From assembly GCF_042477335.2 (NCBI RefSeq), contig NC_091256.1, positions 24,084,501 through 24,148,500 of the forward strand: 64,000 bases of DNA, read 5' to 3'. Positions 45,606-55,702 of this stretch are shown in pieces (position 1 is the stretch's first letter; every line of letters starts with the position of its first letter). Made by a program: the position numbers and the translations under genes. Source of the stretch: Ovis canadensis (taxonomy: Eukaryota > Chordata > Mammalia > Artiodactyla > Bovidae). The notes under the pieces are model-generated. The model saw only the letters and a program-made list of their open reading frames with translations, was not told the origin of the DNA and searched no databases.

Positions 45606-46302
45606 TGTGTACCAACAATCTGTGTATTTTCATTTGTTTTAGGTAGATTTTCATTTCTTCTAGACTATTAAAATAAATGACTCACTTTTGGCAAACACTT
45701 AACTTTTTGGTGGCCTGCTGAGGAAACGATGCACATAAATTTTCATTATCGTGAGTACAGTGGTACCTATTACCCTTTAATAGGTGGATTTTTCTTACCT
45801 TAAAATGTGAGTAATCCAGAGTCTCTTTGTGTGCAAAAGTTAATAAAAGTTTTAAAAGTATCAAGATTATAATAAATTACAAAAACATTTTATATGCCTT
45901 ATAAAAAGTCTTAACTTTTTACCTTAAAGCATTACATAGATTTTGGTCTAACTCACCATTGTACTTCTACAGTTTCAGTCCTAGACTTTTTAGTCTATTA
46001 CATTGATCATTCATGTGTTCATTCATTTGGCAAGCAATTAAGTGTTGTTGATAACACCATGAACACACAACTCAAGATTCCAGCCTTTCTATGGCTTCAA
46101 CCTAGCATCCAGGACACAGTAGTCAGACATGGAACAGAAAGCAGGATATTAAAGTGTAAAGCAGTAACTTCTAGGCAAAGGGATTGCCTAGTACTGTGTG
46201 AGATTCCTAGGATTTCTGGAAATTGCAATAATCAACCTGGAACCTTAAGTGGAAATTGGCCTATTTGGGGACTTTTAGAATCATAAATTAGAGTTGAAGA
46301 AA
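45606..46302. other. Unassigned DNA, faint L2-like trace near 46010-46130
   Basis: 'attcatgtgttcattcattt' and the following sequence loosely recall an antisense L2 3' end. Not firm enough for a call. Confidence 0.35.
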
Positions 46303-46313
46303 ATGTGCCCAAT

Positions 46314-48382
46314 CAGTTCCTTAAGTTCAGTCGCTCAGTCATGTCCGACTCTTTGCAACCCCATGAATCACAGCACACCAGTCCTCCCTGTCCATCACCA
46401 TCTGCCAGAGTTCACGCAAACTCACATCTATCAAGTCAGTGATGACATCCAGCCATCTCATCCTCTGTCATTCCCTTCTCCTCCTGCCCCCAATCCCTCC
46501 CAGCATCAGAGTCTTTTCCAATGAGTTAACTCTTCATATGACATGGCCGAAGTACTGGAGTTTCACCTTTAGCATCATTCCTTCCAAAGTACACCCAGGG
46601 CTGATCTCCTTTAGAATGGACTGGTTGGATCTCCTTGCAGTCCAAGGGACTCTCAAGAGACTTCTCCAACACCACAGCTCAAAAGCATCAATTCTTCGGC
46701 ACTCAGCTTTCTTCACAGTCCAACTTTACATCCATACATGACCACTGGAAAAACCATAGCCTTGACTAGCCAGATCTTTGTTGGCAAAGTAATGTCTCTG
46801 CTTTTCAATATGCTATCTAGGTTGGTCATAACTTTTCTTCCAGGGAGTAAGCGGCTTTTAATTTCATGGCTGCAGTCACATCTGCAGTGATTTTGGAACC
46901 CCCCAAAATAAAGTCTGACACTGTTTCCACTGTTTCCCCATCTATTTCCCATGAAATGATGGGACCAGATGCCATGATCTTCGTTTTCTGAATGTTGAGC
47001 TTTAAGCCAACTTTTTCACTCTCCTCTTTCACTTTCATCGAGACGTTTTACTTTTTATTCACTTTCCGCTATACACGTGGTGTCGCTTGCATATCTGAGG
47101 TTATTGATATTTCTCCCAGCAATCTTGATTCCAGCTTGTGCTTCTTCCACCCCAGCGTTTCTCATGATGTACTCTGCATACAAGTTAAATAAGCAGGGTG
47201 ACAATATACAGCCTTGACGTACTCCTTTTCCTATTTGGAACCAGTCTGTTGTTCCATTTCCAGGTCTAACAGTTGCTTCCTGACCTGCATATAGGTTTCT
47301 CAAGAGGCAGGTCAGGTGGTCTGGTATTGCTATCTCTTTCAGAATTTTCCACAGTTTATTGTGATCCACACAGTCAAAGGCTTTGGCATAGTCAATAAAG
47401 CAGAAATAGACGTTTATTTCTGGAACTGTCTTGCTTTTTTGATGATCCAGAGGATGTTCCCAATTTGATCTCTGGTTCCTCTGCCTTTTCTAAAACCAGT
47501 TTGAACATCTGGAAGTTCACAGTACATGTATTGCTGAATCCTGGCTTGGAGAATTTTGAGCATTACTTTACTAGCATGTAAGATGAGTGCAATTGTGCTG
47601 TAGTTTTAGCATTTTTGGCATTTCCTTTCTTTGGGATTGGAATGAAAACTGACATTTTCTAGTCCTGTGGCCACTGCTGAGTTTTCCAAATTTGCTGGCA
47701 TATTGAGTGCAGCGGTTTCACAGCATCATCTCTCAGGATTTGAAATAGCTCAACGGGAATTGCATCACTTCCACTAGCTTTGTTCATAGTGATGCTTTCT
47801 AAGGCCCACTTGACTTCACATTCCAGGATGTCTGGCTCTAGGTGAGTTATCACACCATCATGATTATCTTGATTGTGAAGTTTTTTTTGTACAGTTCTCG
47901 TGTGTATTCTTGCCTCCTCTTCTTAATATCTTCTGCTTCTGTTAGGTCCGTAGCATTTCTCTCCTTTATTGTGCCCATCTTTGCATGAAATGTTCCCTGG
48001 GTATCTCTCATTTCCTTGAAGAGATCTCTAGTCTTTCCCATTCTGTTGTTTTCCTCTATTTCTTTGCACTGATCACTGAGGAAGGCTTTCTTATCTCTCC
48101 TTGCTTTTATTTGGAACTCTGCATTCAGATGCTTATATCTTTCCTTTACCCCTTTGCTTTTCACTTCTCTTCTTTTCACAGCTATTTGTAAGGCCTCCCC
48201 AGACTGCCATTTTGCTTTTTCTGCCATTTATTTTCCATGGGGATGGTCTTGATCTCTGTCTCCTGTACAGTGTCACAAACCTCAGTCCGTAGTTCATCAG
48301 GTGCTCTATCAGATCTAGTCCCTGAAATATATTTCTCACTTCCACTGTATAATCATGAAGGATTTCATTTAGGTCACACCCT
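46314..48382 (-). mobile_element. BovB LINE copy K, main segment
   Basis: Antisense BovB from the 3' end (46321, 'agttcagtcgctcagtcatg') to the endonuclease-RT linker near 48370 ('DYTVEVRNIF'). Minus-strand landmarks: C-terminal 'RRIDAFELWCWRSLLRVPW' near 46690, thumb 'LKLNIQKTKIMASGPI' near 46990, RT box reads YASD (47082-47093) so one catalytic aspartate is lost, 'VRQGCILSPCLF' near 47210, 'RGTRDQIGNI' near 47485, linker 'IEENNRMGKTRDLFKEMRD' near 48035. The perfect 11-base duplication 'atgtgcccaat' lies at 46303-46313 and 48822-48832. So this segment, a Bov-tA and an inverted 5' piece form one locus. Confidence 0.92.
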
Positions 48383-48600
48383 TCAGACTTCCGTGGTGAC
48401 TCAGATGGTAAAATGTCTACCCGCAATGCAGGAGACCTAGGTTCGATCCCTGGGTCAGGAAGATCCCGTGGAGAAGGAAATGGCAACCCACTCCAGTACT
48501 CTTGCCTGGAGAATTCCATGAACTGAGGAGGCTGATAGGCTACAGTTCATGGGGTCGCAAAGAGTCGGACAGGACTGAGTGACTTCACTTTCACTTTCAC
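48383..48600 (+). mobile_element. Bov-tA SINE inserted in BovB copy K
   Basis: Sense Bov-tA with head 'cagacttccgtggtgactca', box B 'ggttcgatccc' intact (48440-48450), body 'ggagaaggaaatggcaaccc' and end 'cttcactttcactttcac'. It sits near the inversion junction of copy K. Intact box B and a good box A region make it one of the better preserved SINEs here. Confidence 0.92.
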
Positions 48601-48821
48601 TGGTCTAATTCAGTTAAACTAAGCCATGCCCTGTGGGGCCACCCAAGATGGGCGGGTCATGGTGGAGAGGTTTGACAGAATGTGATCCACTGGAGAAGGC
48701 AATGGCAAACCACTTCAGTATTCTTGCCTTGAGAACCCCATGAACAGTATGAAAAGGCAAAACGATAGGATACTGAAAGAGGAATTCCCCAGGTCATTAG
48801 GTGCCCAATATGCTACTGGAG
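48601..48821 (+). mobile_element. BovB LINE copy K, inverted 5' leader segment
   Basis: After about 12 bases that still belong to the main segment, the sequence switches to the sense BovB leader: 'aaactaagccatgccctgtg', 'ggtcatggtggagaggtttg', 'caaaccacttcagtattctt', 'ccaatatgctactggag'. The same leader is antisense in copy J (40625-40790), so orientation is certain. It ends exactly at the target duplication. Orientation opposite to the main segment marks a 5' inversion. Confidence 0.9.
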
Positions 48822-48832
48822 ATGTGCCCAAT

Positions 48833-49053
48833 AGAGAATTCTTAGAAAGCATGTGGTAGGAAAACATTTCTTCCTGGAGGAGCTTAAGGAAGTTTAGTAA
48901 GCCTGGATCTCCATGAATGGTCTTATTCCATCATCAGTGTCTTAGTAAACTGTTCATGAGCAGGGGTAAGGGCATATGGGTTCTTTGAATTTTATGCAGA
49001 TGTAAGTCTGTTGGGAGTAAGAATCATGATTTTTATCATATTACCAATTCTAG
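48833..49053. other. Unassigned DNA
   Basis: No feature recognised between the BovB target site and the 5S-like sequence. Confidence 0.45.
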
Positions 49054-49173
49054 GTTACTGCCATTCCACCCTGAATGCACCCGATCTTGTCTGATCTTGA
49101 AAGTAAAGCAAGGTCAGGTCTGGTTAGTACTTGGATGGGAGACCGCCTGGGAATACAGGGTGCTGTAAACTTT
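49054..49173 (+). pseudogene. 5S rRNA-like pseudogene
   Basis: A 120-base sequence that aligns end to end with vertebrate 5S rRNA (about 121 nt). By eye there are about 16 differences including one deletion, roughly 87% identity, mostly C-to-T or G-to-A changes. The 3' half is best preserved: the internal control region box C 'cttggatgggagaccgcctg' is intact (49130-49149). The box A region ('agtaaagcaaggtc', 49103-49116) has several changes. A T-run follows (49171-49176), as at RNA polymerase III terminators. 5S pseudogenes are common in mammals. Lone position and changes in helices argue against a working gene. Confidence 0.9.
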
Positions 49174-49176
49174 TTT

Positions 49177-49290
49177 GGGCTTCCCCTATAGCTCAGTTGG
49201 GAAAGAATTCGCCTGCAATAGGGGAGACTCCAGTTCGACTCCTGGGTCAGGAAGATCCCCTGGAGAAGGGATAGCTATTCACTCCAGTAT
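49177..49290 (+). mobile_element. Bov-tA SINE, 3'-truncated, first of a tandem pair
   Basis: Head 'gggcttcccctatagctcag', box B-like 'agttcgactcc', body 'gaagatcccctggagaaggg' to 'ctccagtattctt', where the next Bov-tA begins. It starts one base after the T-run of the 5S-like sequence. Confidence 0.88.
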
Positions 49291-49497
49291 TCTTTGGCTT
49301 CCCTGGTGGCTCAGTTGGCAAAGAATCTGCCTGCAATGTGGGAGACCTGGGTTCTATTCCTGGGTTGGGAAGATCCCCTGGAGAAGGGAAGGGCTACCTA
49401 CTTCATTATTCTGCCCTGGAGAATTCCACAGACTGTATAATCCAAGGGGTCACAAAGAGTTGAACACGACTGAGCAACTTTCATTTTCACTTAACAC
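49291..49497 (+). mobile_element. Bov-tA SINE, second of a tandem pair
   Basis: Head 'ggcttccctggtggctcagt', box B-like 'gggttctattcc', and a full 3' part ending 'actgagcaactttcattttc'. The truncated plus complete arrangement matches the tandem Bov-tA3-type structure, also seen antisense at 11586-11891. Confidence 0.9.
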
Positions 49498-51407
49498 CAA
49501 ATAAGTCAATCAATTTGGTGCTTCCTATTGTCATATAGGGCTTCCTAAAAATTAAACTGTTACGTTTACAGTTCAATAGGGATGTAAAAATTGTCATTTA
49601 GCACATAGTGTATTTTCTAGCAGAACCAAATTAACTGAATCATTTATTATATTGAGCATTTCTAATTCAATTTACTTTCCTATATGCATGGTTGGAGCAT
49701 GTTTGAAAAGTTGAAACACATTTGAGGCTACAAAACATATACAGCCCAGCCAGACCAAGGAAAGAAAGAGGACCCCAGTCTTAAGTTTCTCTGGTTTGCT
49801 AGGGAATGGAGTTTAGAGAATATTTTGACAGGAATGAAAGTGAATTTTGAAAGTTCCGTGGTCACAGAAACCAGTATCTGTTTTCATTATTTGTCTTTAA
49901 ATGTGTCAGTGTTGTTATTTATTTTTGTTTCTGAATTTTGGGATTTGTTTGAATAGATAAATAGAATGACATCTGATCTACTCATCAGCTGCAAGCCAGT
50001 CGCCTTTAGTCTCATTCCTGTGTTCTTTGTACTACATCACACTGATTACAATACTCAAATTTTTATTTTTTTAACCATCATTAAGAATTTTTAATGAATT
50101 TGACTAATACCTATTCATACCTATCACTGTATCTTAAAATATGATTTTGAGAATTCATTGGCTGTTATTTAAAATTGCCAAAATCTTATTAAAGCTAAAT
50201 TAAATGCATCATTGGAAACTTTAATTTAAATCTTATTATTCTATATTTAAGTTTTTTAAATGCTAGTATATACTATCACTGTTCTATATCCACCACAGTG
50301 TTTAATATTTTGATTTGAGTCACTCAATGAAAAAATATATTTTTTAAAGAGCAAAGAATAATGTTTTGGCTAATTGATTTCTTTCCGGTAAAATTTATTT
50401 TGTTAAGTAGAAATACTTTAAAAGATTTTTTTTTAAGAAAAATGTGACTCTCTGTATGTGATTACATCAAAACCTACTATCCTGAGAACAAAACTAAAAG
50501 TTATGAAAATTCAAGTTATGAAATCCTAACAATTTCCAACTACTAGTGACTTTCATTGAGAAACATAGCTTAAAAAGCATTTCCTTTGTCCAAAAAATTT
50601 CATGTAGCAAAATTAGAAGCAATGATTAGATATGAAGGAGCTAATAGGATTTTAATGTATTTTAGCTATAGGTGGCATTTCTTCTAAATGTGATAATAAA
50701 TATAGAGAATCATTGCTTTTTTATCATTAACTGTTTCACTGAGCTTTCGCATTAGCCTCAAAATAAATTATGTTGAATAAATAAATTTTGTAAAGCTAGA
50801 TGAATAGGAAGAGATTCACTCAGCTTTTATGTGAAATAAATAAAAGCTCATAATTTATCTAAATGTATTTTTATTATCAGAAATTCACATAGAATTTAAT
50901 GTGTGAATTATTTTGTGTCTGTGGCAGCAAGATTATGTGTTTTTTCCTCATTTCTAGTTGAGCATGGAATGTTTATTTGCAGACCATTTTATAATCTTGG
51001 TGTGAAACTGTCTTTGAGGAATATTGATAGCTTACTAAATGAAAGTAAAATAAAAGGGATTGTTCAATTAGTCATGAGATGAATAAGTATCACTTTCCTT
51101 TCTGATTCAAGTTCATCACCTACTGCATTTCTTGCTTAGAGGAAAATAAACAATTTTTTAAAATTTTAAATTTTAAAAGATATTTTGCATGATCTTCATC
51201 CAAATCTTCTATCCAGGATTAGTACTCCAAATATTTATTCAGATAACTGCTGAAGCCTTCCTTCCTTTTTTTTTCCCTAAAAAAATACATGCTTTGTTCA
51301 GTTTTGTTCACTGTTTCAAAATAAGCATCTTGCTTGTTAAATGGACAAGAAAAAACAATAGCTTAAGACAAAAAAAAAAAAATTTATTTTTTTTCCCATC
51401 ACCTAAA
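49498..51407. other. AT-rich unique DNA, no gene or repeat recognised
   Basis: The longest stretch in the right half without any recognised element. No open frame with a domain; poly(T) at 50425-50433. Confidence 0.5.
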
Positions 51408-52432
51408 GGAAAAATTCTGAGAGAGATGGGAAAACCAGACCACCTGACCTGCCTCTTGAGAAATCTGTATGCAGGTCAGGAAGCAACAGTTAGAACTGGA
51501 CATGGAACAACAGACTGGTTCCAAATAGGAAAAAGAGTATGTCAAGGCTATATATTGTCACCCTACTTATTTAACTTCTATGCAGAGTACATCATGAGAA
51601 ATGCTGGACTGGAAGAAACACAAGCTGGAATCAAGATTGCCTGGAGAAATAACAATAACCTCAGATATGCAGATGACACTTATGGCAGAAAGTGAAGAGG
51701 AATTCAAAAGCCTCTTGACGAAAGTGAAAGAGGAGAGTGAAAAAGTTGGCTTAAAGCTCAACATTCAGAAAACAAAGATCATGGCATCTGGTCCCATCAC
51801 TTCATGGGAAATAGATGGGGAAACAGTGGACACAGTGTCAGACTTTATTTTTGGGGGCTCCAAAATCACTGCAGATGGTGACTGCAGCCATAAAATTAAA
51901 AGACACTTACTCCTTGGAAGAAAAGTTATGACCAATCTAGATAGCATATTCAAAAGCAGAGATATTACTTTGCGGACTAAGGTCCATCTAGTCAAGAGTA
52001 TGGTTTTTCCTGCGGTCATGTATGGATGTGAGAGCTGGACTGTGAAGAAGGCTGAGTGCCGAAGAATTGATGCTTTTGAACTGTGGTGTTGGAGAAGACT
52101 CTTGAGAGTCCCTTGGGCTGCAAGGAGATCCAACCAGTCCATCCTAAAGGCTGTCAGTCCTGGGTGTTCATTGGAAAGACTGGTGAAACTCCAATACTTT
52201 GGCCACCTGATGCGAAGAGCTGACTCATTTGAAAAGACCCTGATGCTGGGAAAGACTGAGGGCAGGAGGTGAAGGGGATGACAGTGGATGACATGGTTAG
52301 ATGGCATTACTAACTCGATGGGCATGGGTTTGGGTGGACTCCAGTTGTTGGTGATGGACAGGGAGGCCTGGCGTGCTGCAGTTCATGGGGTCACAGAGTC
52401 AGACACGACTAAGCGACTGAACTGAACTGAAC
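51408..52432 (+). mobile_element. BovB LINE copy L, 5'-truncated
   Basis: Sense BovB from the RT palm ('MGKPDHLTCLLRNLYAGQE', 51426) to the tail 'actgaactgaactga'. The palm motif is 'CQGYILSPYLF' near 51540. At the catalytic box (51665-51690) YADD is present but a 7-base deletion just after it shifts the frame; a second open frame of 223 codons (51601-52272) carries thumb and C-terminal regions including 'VMYGCESWTVKKAECRRI'. An old antisense L1 begins immediately after its tail. Confidence 0.9.
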
Positions 52433-52570
52433 CCATTTTGAATTGATTTTCTATTTGGTGTGAGATGGGTTCAATTTCATTCCTCTGCATTCTTCTTTCA
52501 TTCAGTTTTTCCAACACCATTTATTGAAGAGACTGTCCATTCCTCACTCTTGGCACCTTTGTTAAGGATT
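52433..52570 (-). mobile_element. L1 ORF2 fragment, antisense, part 1
   Basis: 'cattttgaattgattttcta', 'caacaccatttattgaagag' and 'tcttggcacctttgttaagg' are antisense L1 ORF2 text. It continues at 53361 and again at 53897, being split by SINEs and a BovB end. Confidence 0.78.
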
Positions 52571-52627
52571 TGAAAGTGAAAGTCACTCAGTCGTGTCCGA
52601 CTCTTTGTGACCCTATAGACTGTACAG
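52571..52627 (-). mobile_element. Bov-tA SINE, antisense, left part
   Basis: 'gaaagtgaaagtcactcagt' to 'ccctatagactgtacag'. Split by a BOV-A unit; the rest is at 52782-52919. The duplication 'tgttaaggatt' / 'tgtcaaggatt' (52560-52570, 52923-52933) flanks the complete SINE. Confidence 0.88.
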
Positions 52628-52770
52628 TTGGAGAAGGCAAAGGCAACCCACTCCAGTACTCTTGCCTGGAAAATCCTAAGGACAGCAGAGCCTGGCAGGC
52701 TGCCATCTTTGGGGTCGCACAGAGTCAGTCACGACTGAAGCAACTTAGCAGCAGCAGCAGAAACAGCAGC
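52628..52770 (+). mobile_element. BOV-A monomeric SINE inside Bov-tA
   Basis: A single BOV-A-type unit: 'ggagaaggcaaaggcaaccc' to 'gaagcaacttagcagcagca' with an interrupted AGC tail. Flanked by 'agactgtacag' (52617-52627) and 'agactatacag' (52771-52781). It is shorter than the usual two-unit BOV-A2, so one unit was lost or never present. Confidence 0.9.
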
Positions 52771-52781
52771 AGACTATACAG

Positions 52782-52919
52782 TCCATGGAATTCTCTAGGC
52801 CAGAATACTGAAGTGGGTAGCCTTTCCCTTCTCCAAGGCATCTTCCCAACCAAGGGATCAAATCCAGGTCTCCCACATTGCAGGTGGATTCTTTATGAGC
52901 TGAGCCACAAGGGAAGCCC
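52782..52919 (-). mobile_element. Bov-tA SINE, antisense, right part
   Basis: 'ggaattctctaggccagaat' to the head 'ctgagccacaagggaagccc', completing the SINE at 52571-52627. Confidence 0.88.
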
Positions 52920-52934
52920 TTGTGTCAAGGATTC

Positions 52935-53172
52935 ATTTCAGTTCAGTCGCTCAGTCGTGTCCGACTCTTTGCGACCCCATAAATCACAGCACGCCAGGCC
53001 TCCCTGTCCATCACCAACTCCTGGAGTTCACTCAGACTCACATCCATCGAGTCAGTGATGCCATCCAGCCATCTCATCCTGGGTCGTCCCCTTCTCCTCC
53101 TGTCCCCAATCCCTCCCAGCATTAGAGTCGTTTCCAATGAGTCAACTCTTCGCATGAGGTGGACAAAGTACT
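52935..53172 (-). mobile_element. BovB 3' end fragment M
   Basis: Antisense last ~240 bases of BovB: 'tttcagttcagtcgctcagt', 'cctccctgtccatcaccaac', 'catccagccatctcatcctg', 'cttcgcatgaggtggacaaa'. Well preserved, with the frame encoding '[18 protein letters not shown]' still open on the minus strand. Inserted in the antisense L1. Confidence 0.88.
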
Positions 53173-53351
53173 GCTTCTGCTGCTAAGTCGCTTCAGTCGT
53201 GGCCAACTCTGTGTGACCCCATGGACTACAGCCCACCAGGCTCCCCCATCCCTGGGATTCTCCAGGCAAGAACACTGGAGTGGGTTGCCATTTCCTTCTC
53301 CAATGCAGGAAAGTGAAAAGTGAAAGTGAAGTCGCTCAGTTGTGTCATTGC
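53173..53351 (-). mobile_element. BOV-A2 SINE, antisense, shortened
   Basis: 'gcttctgctgctaagtcgct' to 'gtgaagtcgctcagttgtgtc', that is one complete unit and the start of the second. A 9-base duplication 'caaagtact' flanks it (53164-53172, 53352-53360). Confidence 0.9.
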
Positions 53352-53360
53352 CAAAGTACT

Positions 53361-53671
53361 AGTTAACTGTAAATGCATAGATTTATTTCAGTCTGTTTAT
53401 GCTGTTCCATTGGTCCATATGTCTGTTTCTGTGCCAAGATCATGTTGTTTGATTACTCTACCTTTGTAGTGGGTTTTGAAATAGAGTGTATGATATCTTT
53501 AGGTTTGTTCTTCTTGCTCAGGATTGATTGGCTATTGGCTGTTTAAAAGCTTTTATAGTTCCATATGAGTTTTAGTGTTTTTCATTTTTCTATTTCTTTA
53601 AACAATGGAATTAAGATTTTAATTGGATTGCACTCAATCTATAAATCATTTTGGGTAGTATAGACGGTTTG
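53361..53671 (-). mobile_element. L1 ORF2 fragment, antisense, part 2
   Basis: 'gtaaatgcatagatttattt', 'tgttccattggtccatatgt', 'tttgattactctacctttgt' and 'gcactcaatctataaatcat' continue the antisense L1 of 52433-52570. Confidence 0.8.
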
Positions 53672-53896
53672 CGTGCATGCATGCTAAGTCACTTCAGTTA
53701 TGTATGACTCTCTGCAACCTCACGGACTGTAGCCTATCAGGCACCTCTGTTTATGGATTCTCTAGGCAAGAATACTGGAGTGGGTTGCCAGGTCCTCCTG
53801 CAGGGGATCTTCCCAGCCCAGGGATTGAACCTCCAACTCATATCTCTTGCACTGGCGGGTGGGATCTTTACCACTAGCACCACTGAGGAAGCCCCA
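53672..53896 (-). mobile_element. Bov-tA SINE, antisense
   Basis: 'catgctaagtcacttcagtt' to 'caccactgaggaagcccc'. The box B region ('ggattgaacctccaactc') is degenerate. It separates two parts of the same L1. Confidence 0.9.
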
Positions 53897-53990
53897 GCTT
53901 TAACAATATTAATTCTTCCAATCCATAAACGCAGGATGTCTTTCCTTTTATTTGTGTCTTCTTAAATTCCTTCATCAATGACTTCTTTCC
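53897..53990 (-). mobile_element. L1 ORF2 fragment, antisense, part 3
   Basis: 'attaattcttccaatccata' and 'tctttccttttatttgtgtc' complete the run of antisense L1 sequence. Confidence 0.78.
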
Positions 53991-54032
53991 CATGGGGCCC
54001 ATGATGTTACTATTGAGACGTACTCCAAAAAC

Positions 54033-54052
54033 AAAAAAAAAAAAAAAAAAAA
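54033..54052. repeat. Poly(A) tract
   Basis: About 20 consecutive A, of unknown origin. Confidence 0.9.
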
Positions 54053-54275
54053 GAAAATTCTCGTGGTATGAGAATAAAGTGCCAGTTTTTTGCTAAACTT
54101 TGTTTGTGAGGATGTCATTTTTGTCCCTAACCTTATTAGTTCTTCTACTTCCTGTGGGTAAATTGAAAGCTAAGACTTCATCTACTGTAATTTTAGAAGA
54201 AAAGAATTCAGAATATGACCAAAATTTCAGCTTGCTACTTTAGAGCAAATCATTAATAGATGATTATACGACATT

Positions 54276-54489
54276 GGGCTTCCTTAATGGCTCAAACAAT
54301 AAAGAATCTGCCTGAAATTCAGGAGACCTGGGTTCAATCCCTGGGTCAGGACAATGCCTTAGAGAAGAGAATGGCTACTCATTCCAGTATTCTTCCTTGG
54401 AGAATTCCATAGACAGAGGAGCCTGGTGGGCTACAGACTGTGGGGTCACAAAGAGTTGGACACAACTGAAAGAGTGACACTTCACTTCA
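54276..54489 (+). mobile_element. Bov-tA SINE with target-site duplication
   Basis: Head 'gggcttccttaatggctcaa', box B 'gggttcaatccc', end 'gtgacacttcacttc'. The duplication 'tacgacatt' / 'tacaacatt' (54267-54275, 54490-54498) flanks it with one mismatch at a former CpG. Confidence 0.92.
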
Positions 54490-54532
54490 TACAACATTAG
54501 GTGTCTTGTCTATAACTTCAATTATCTGTATT

Positions 54533-54799
54533 AAGCAATGGCATCCCACTCCAGTACTCTTGCCTGGAAAATCCCATGGACGGAGGAGCCTGGTAGGCTG
54601 CAGTCCACGGGGTCCCGAAGGGTCGGACACAACTGAGCAACTTCACTTTCACTTTTCACTTTCATGCATTGGAGAAGGAAATAGCAACCCACTCCAGTGT
54701 TCTTGCCTGGAGAATCCCAGGGATGGGGGAGCCTGGTAGGCTGCCATCTAAGAGATCACACAAAGTCAGGCATGACTGAAGTGACTTAGTAGTAGTAGA
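54533..54799 (+). mobile_element. BOV-A2 SINE
   Basis: Two units, 'gcaatggcatcccactccag' and 'ggagaaggaaatagcaaccc', joined by 'cactttcacttttcacttt' and ending 'gaagtgacttagtagtagtag', a decayed AGC tail. Confidence 0.92.
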
Positions 54800-55690
54800 C
54801 TCCTCTAAATCTATAAAGTAGGCAATTGTCTCAGATGATACTGTATAAATTTCATATTAAAATTTGTCATTTTGAAATTATTATGACAAGTATATATTGA
54901 TTTTGATATACCATAATTCCCTTCATATTTAATTATGCTGATAATAGCTTTAAAATGTCTATTTCCATGCAAGGTAAATATTGTCAGAATTATGTTGATA
55001 ATGTCATTGCCTTGTTTCTTTTTTCTTGTGCTATAAATCCAGATGTGACAACATCTGGTGGTGTTTTACATATATACTAAGTGCAATTTTATTTTAAGAA
55101 TGATTCATTCATTTACTCATTCATTCAACTAATACTGAATTGTTTATTTACTTCTTGTCACATATTAAGATAATGAAGTGTACCTTTATTATTATTATTA
55201 TCTACAATTTTTCTTACCATTCATGTACTGGTTACAAAACAAAGGAAGAAAAAGAATATGAATTTTCTATAGGGTATAAATATTCTGCAATATCAATCCA
55301 TATATTTGATTGGAGATATATGTGTACAACTTTCAGTGTCCTATATCTAACACCCTCTGAACATCTTGATATTTCTTCATAGTATTCACTCTTCTTTCCT
55401 CATTTAGAAGCAAACAGCTATTTTTATCACTACTCCTGCATCCTAATACACAGGCATGTAACTTCATTGCTCTCAGTCACATGTACCTGCTTGAGATGGA
55501 CCCTGATATTTGTGGGGATGGCAGTGTGGATAGAGGCCATTGTGAGGCAGGTAGCAGCGCATGTGCAGGTCTGGATGGGCTGATAGCACCTCTTGACTGA
55601 AGAAAAGGGAGCTGAGTTTTCAGTATTACCAGAAGTGTCAGTAGTCATCCTAGAGTAATTTTGAATTGTAATTCTTAAAGTAATTTCTGG
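54800..55690. other. AT-rich DNA, nothing recognised
   Basis: Short (ATT)n at 55186-55200 and an ATTC-rich stretch near 55104-55128. No gene. Confidence 0.45.
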
Positions 55691-55702
55691 AAGCTCAGCT
55701 TG

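Noticed and set aside
49054..49173. Functional 5S rRNA gene
   Set aside because: About 16 changes including a deletion and a damaged box A region, and a single isolated copy; more likely a pseudogene.
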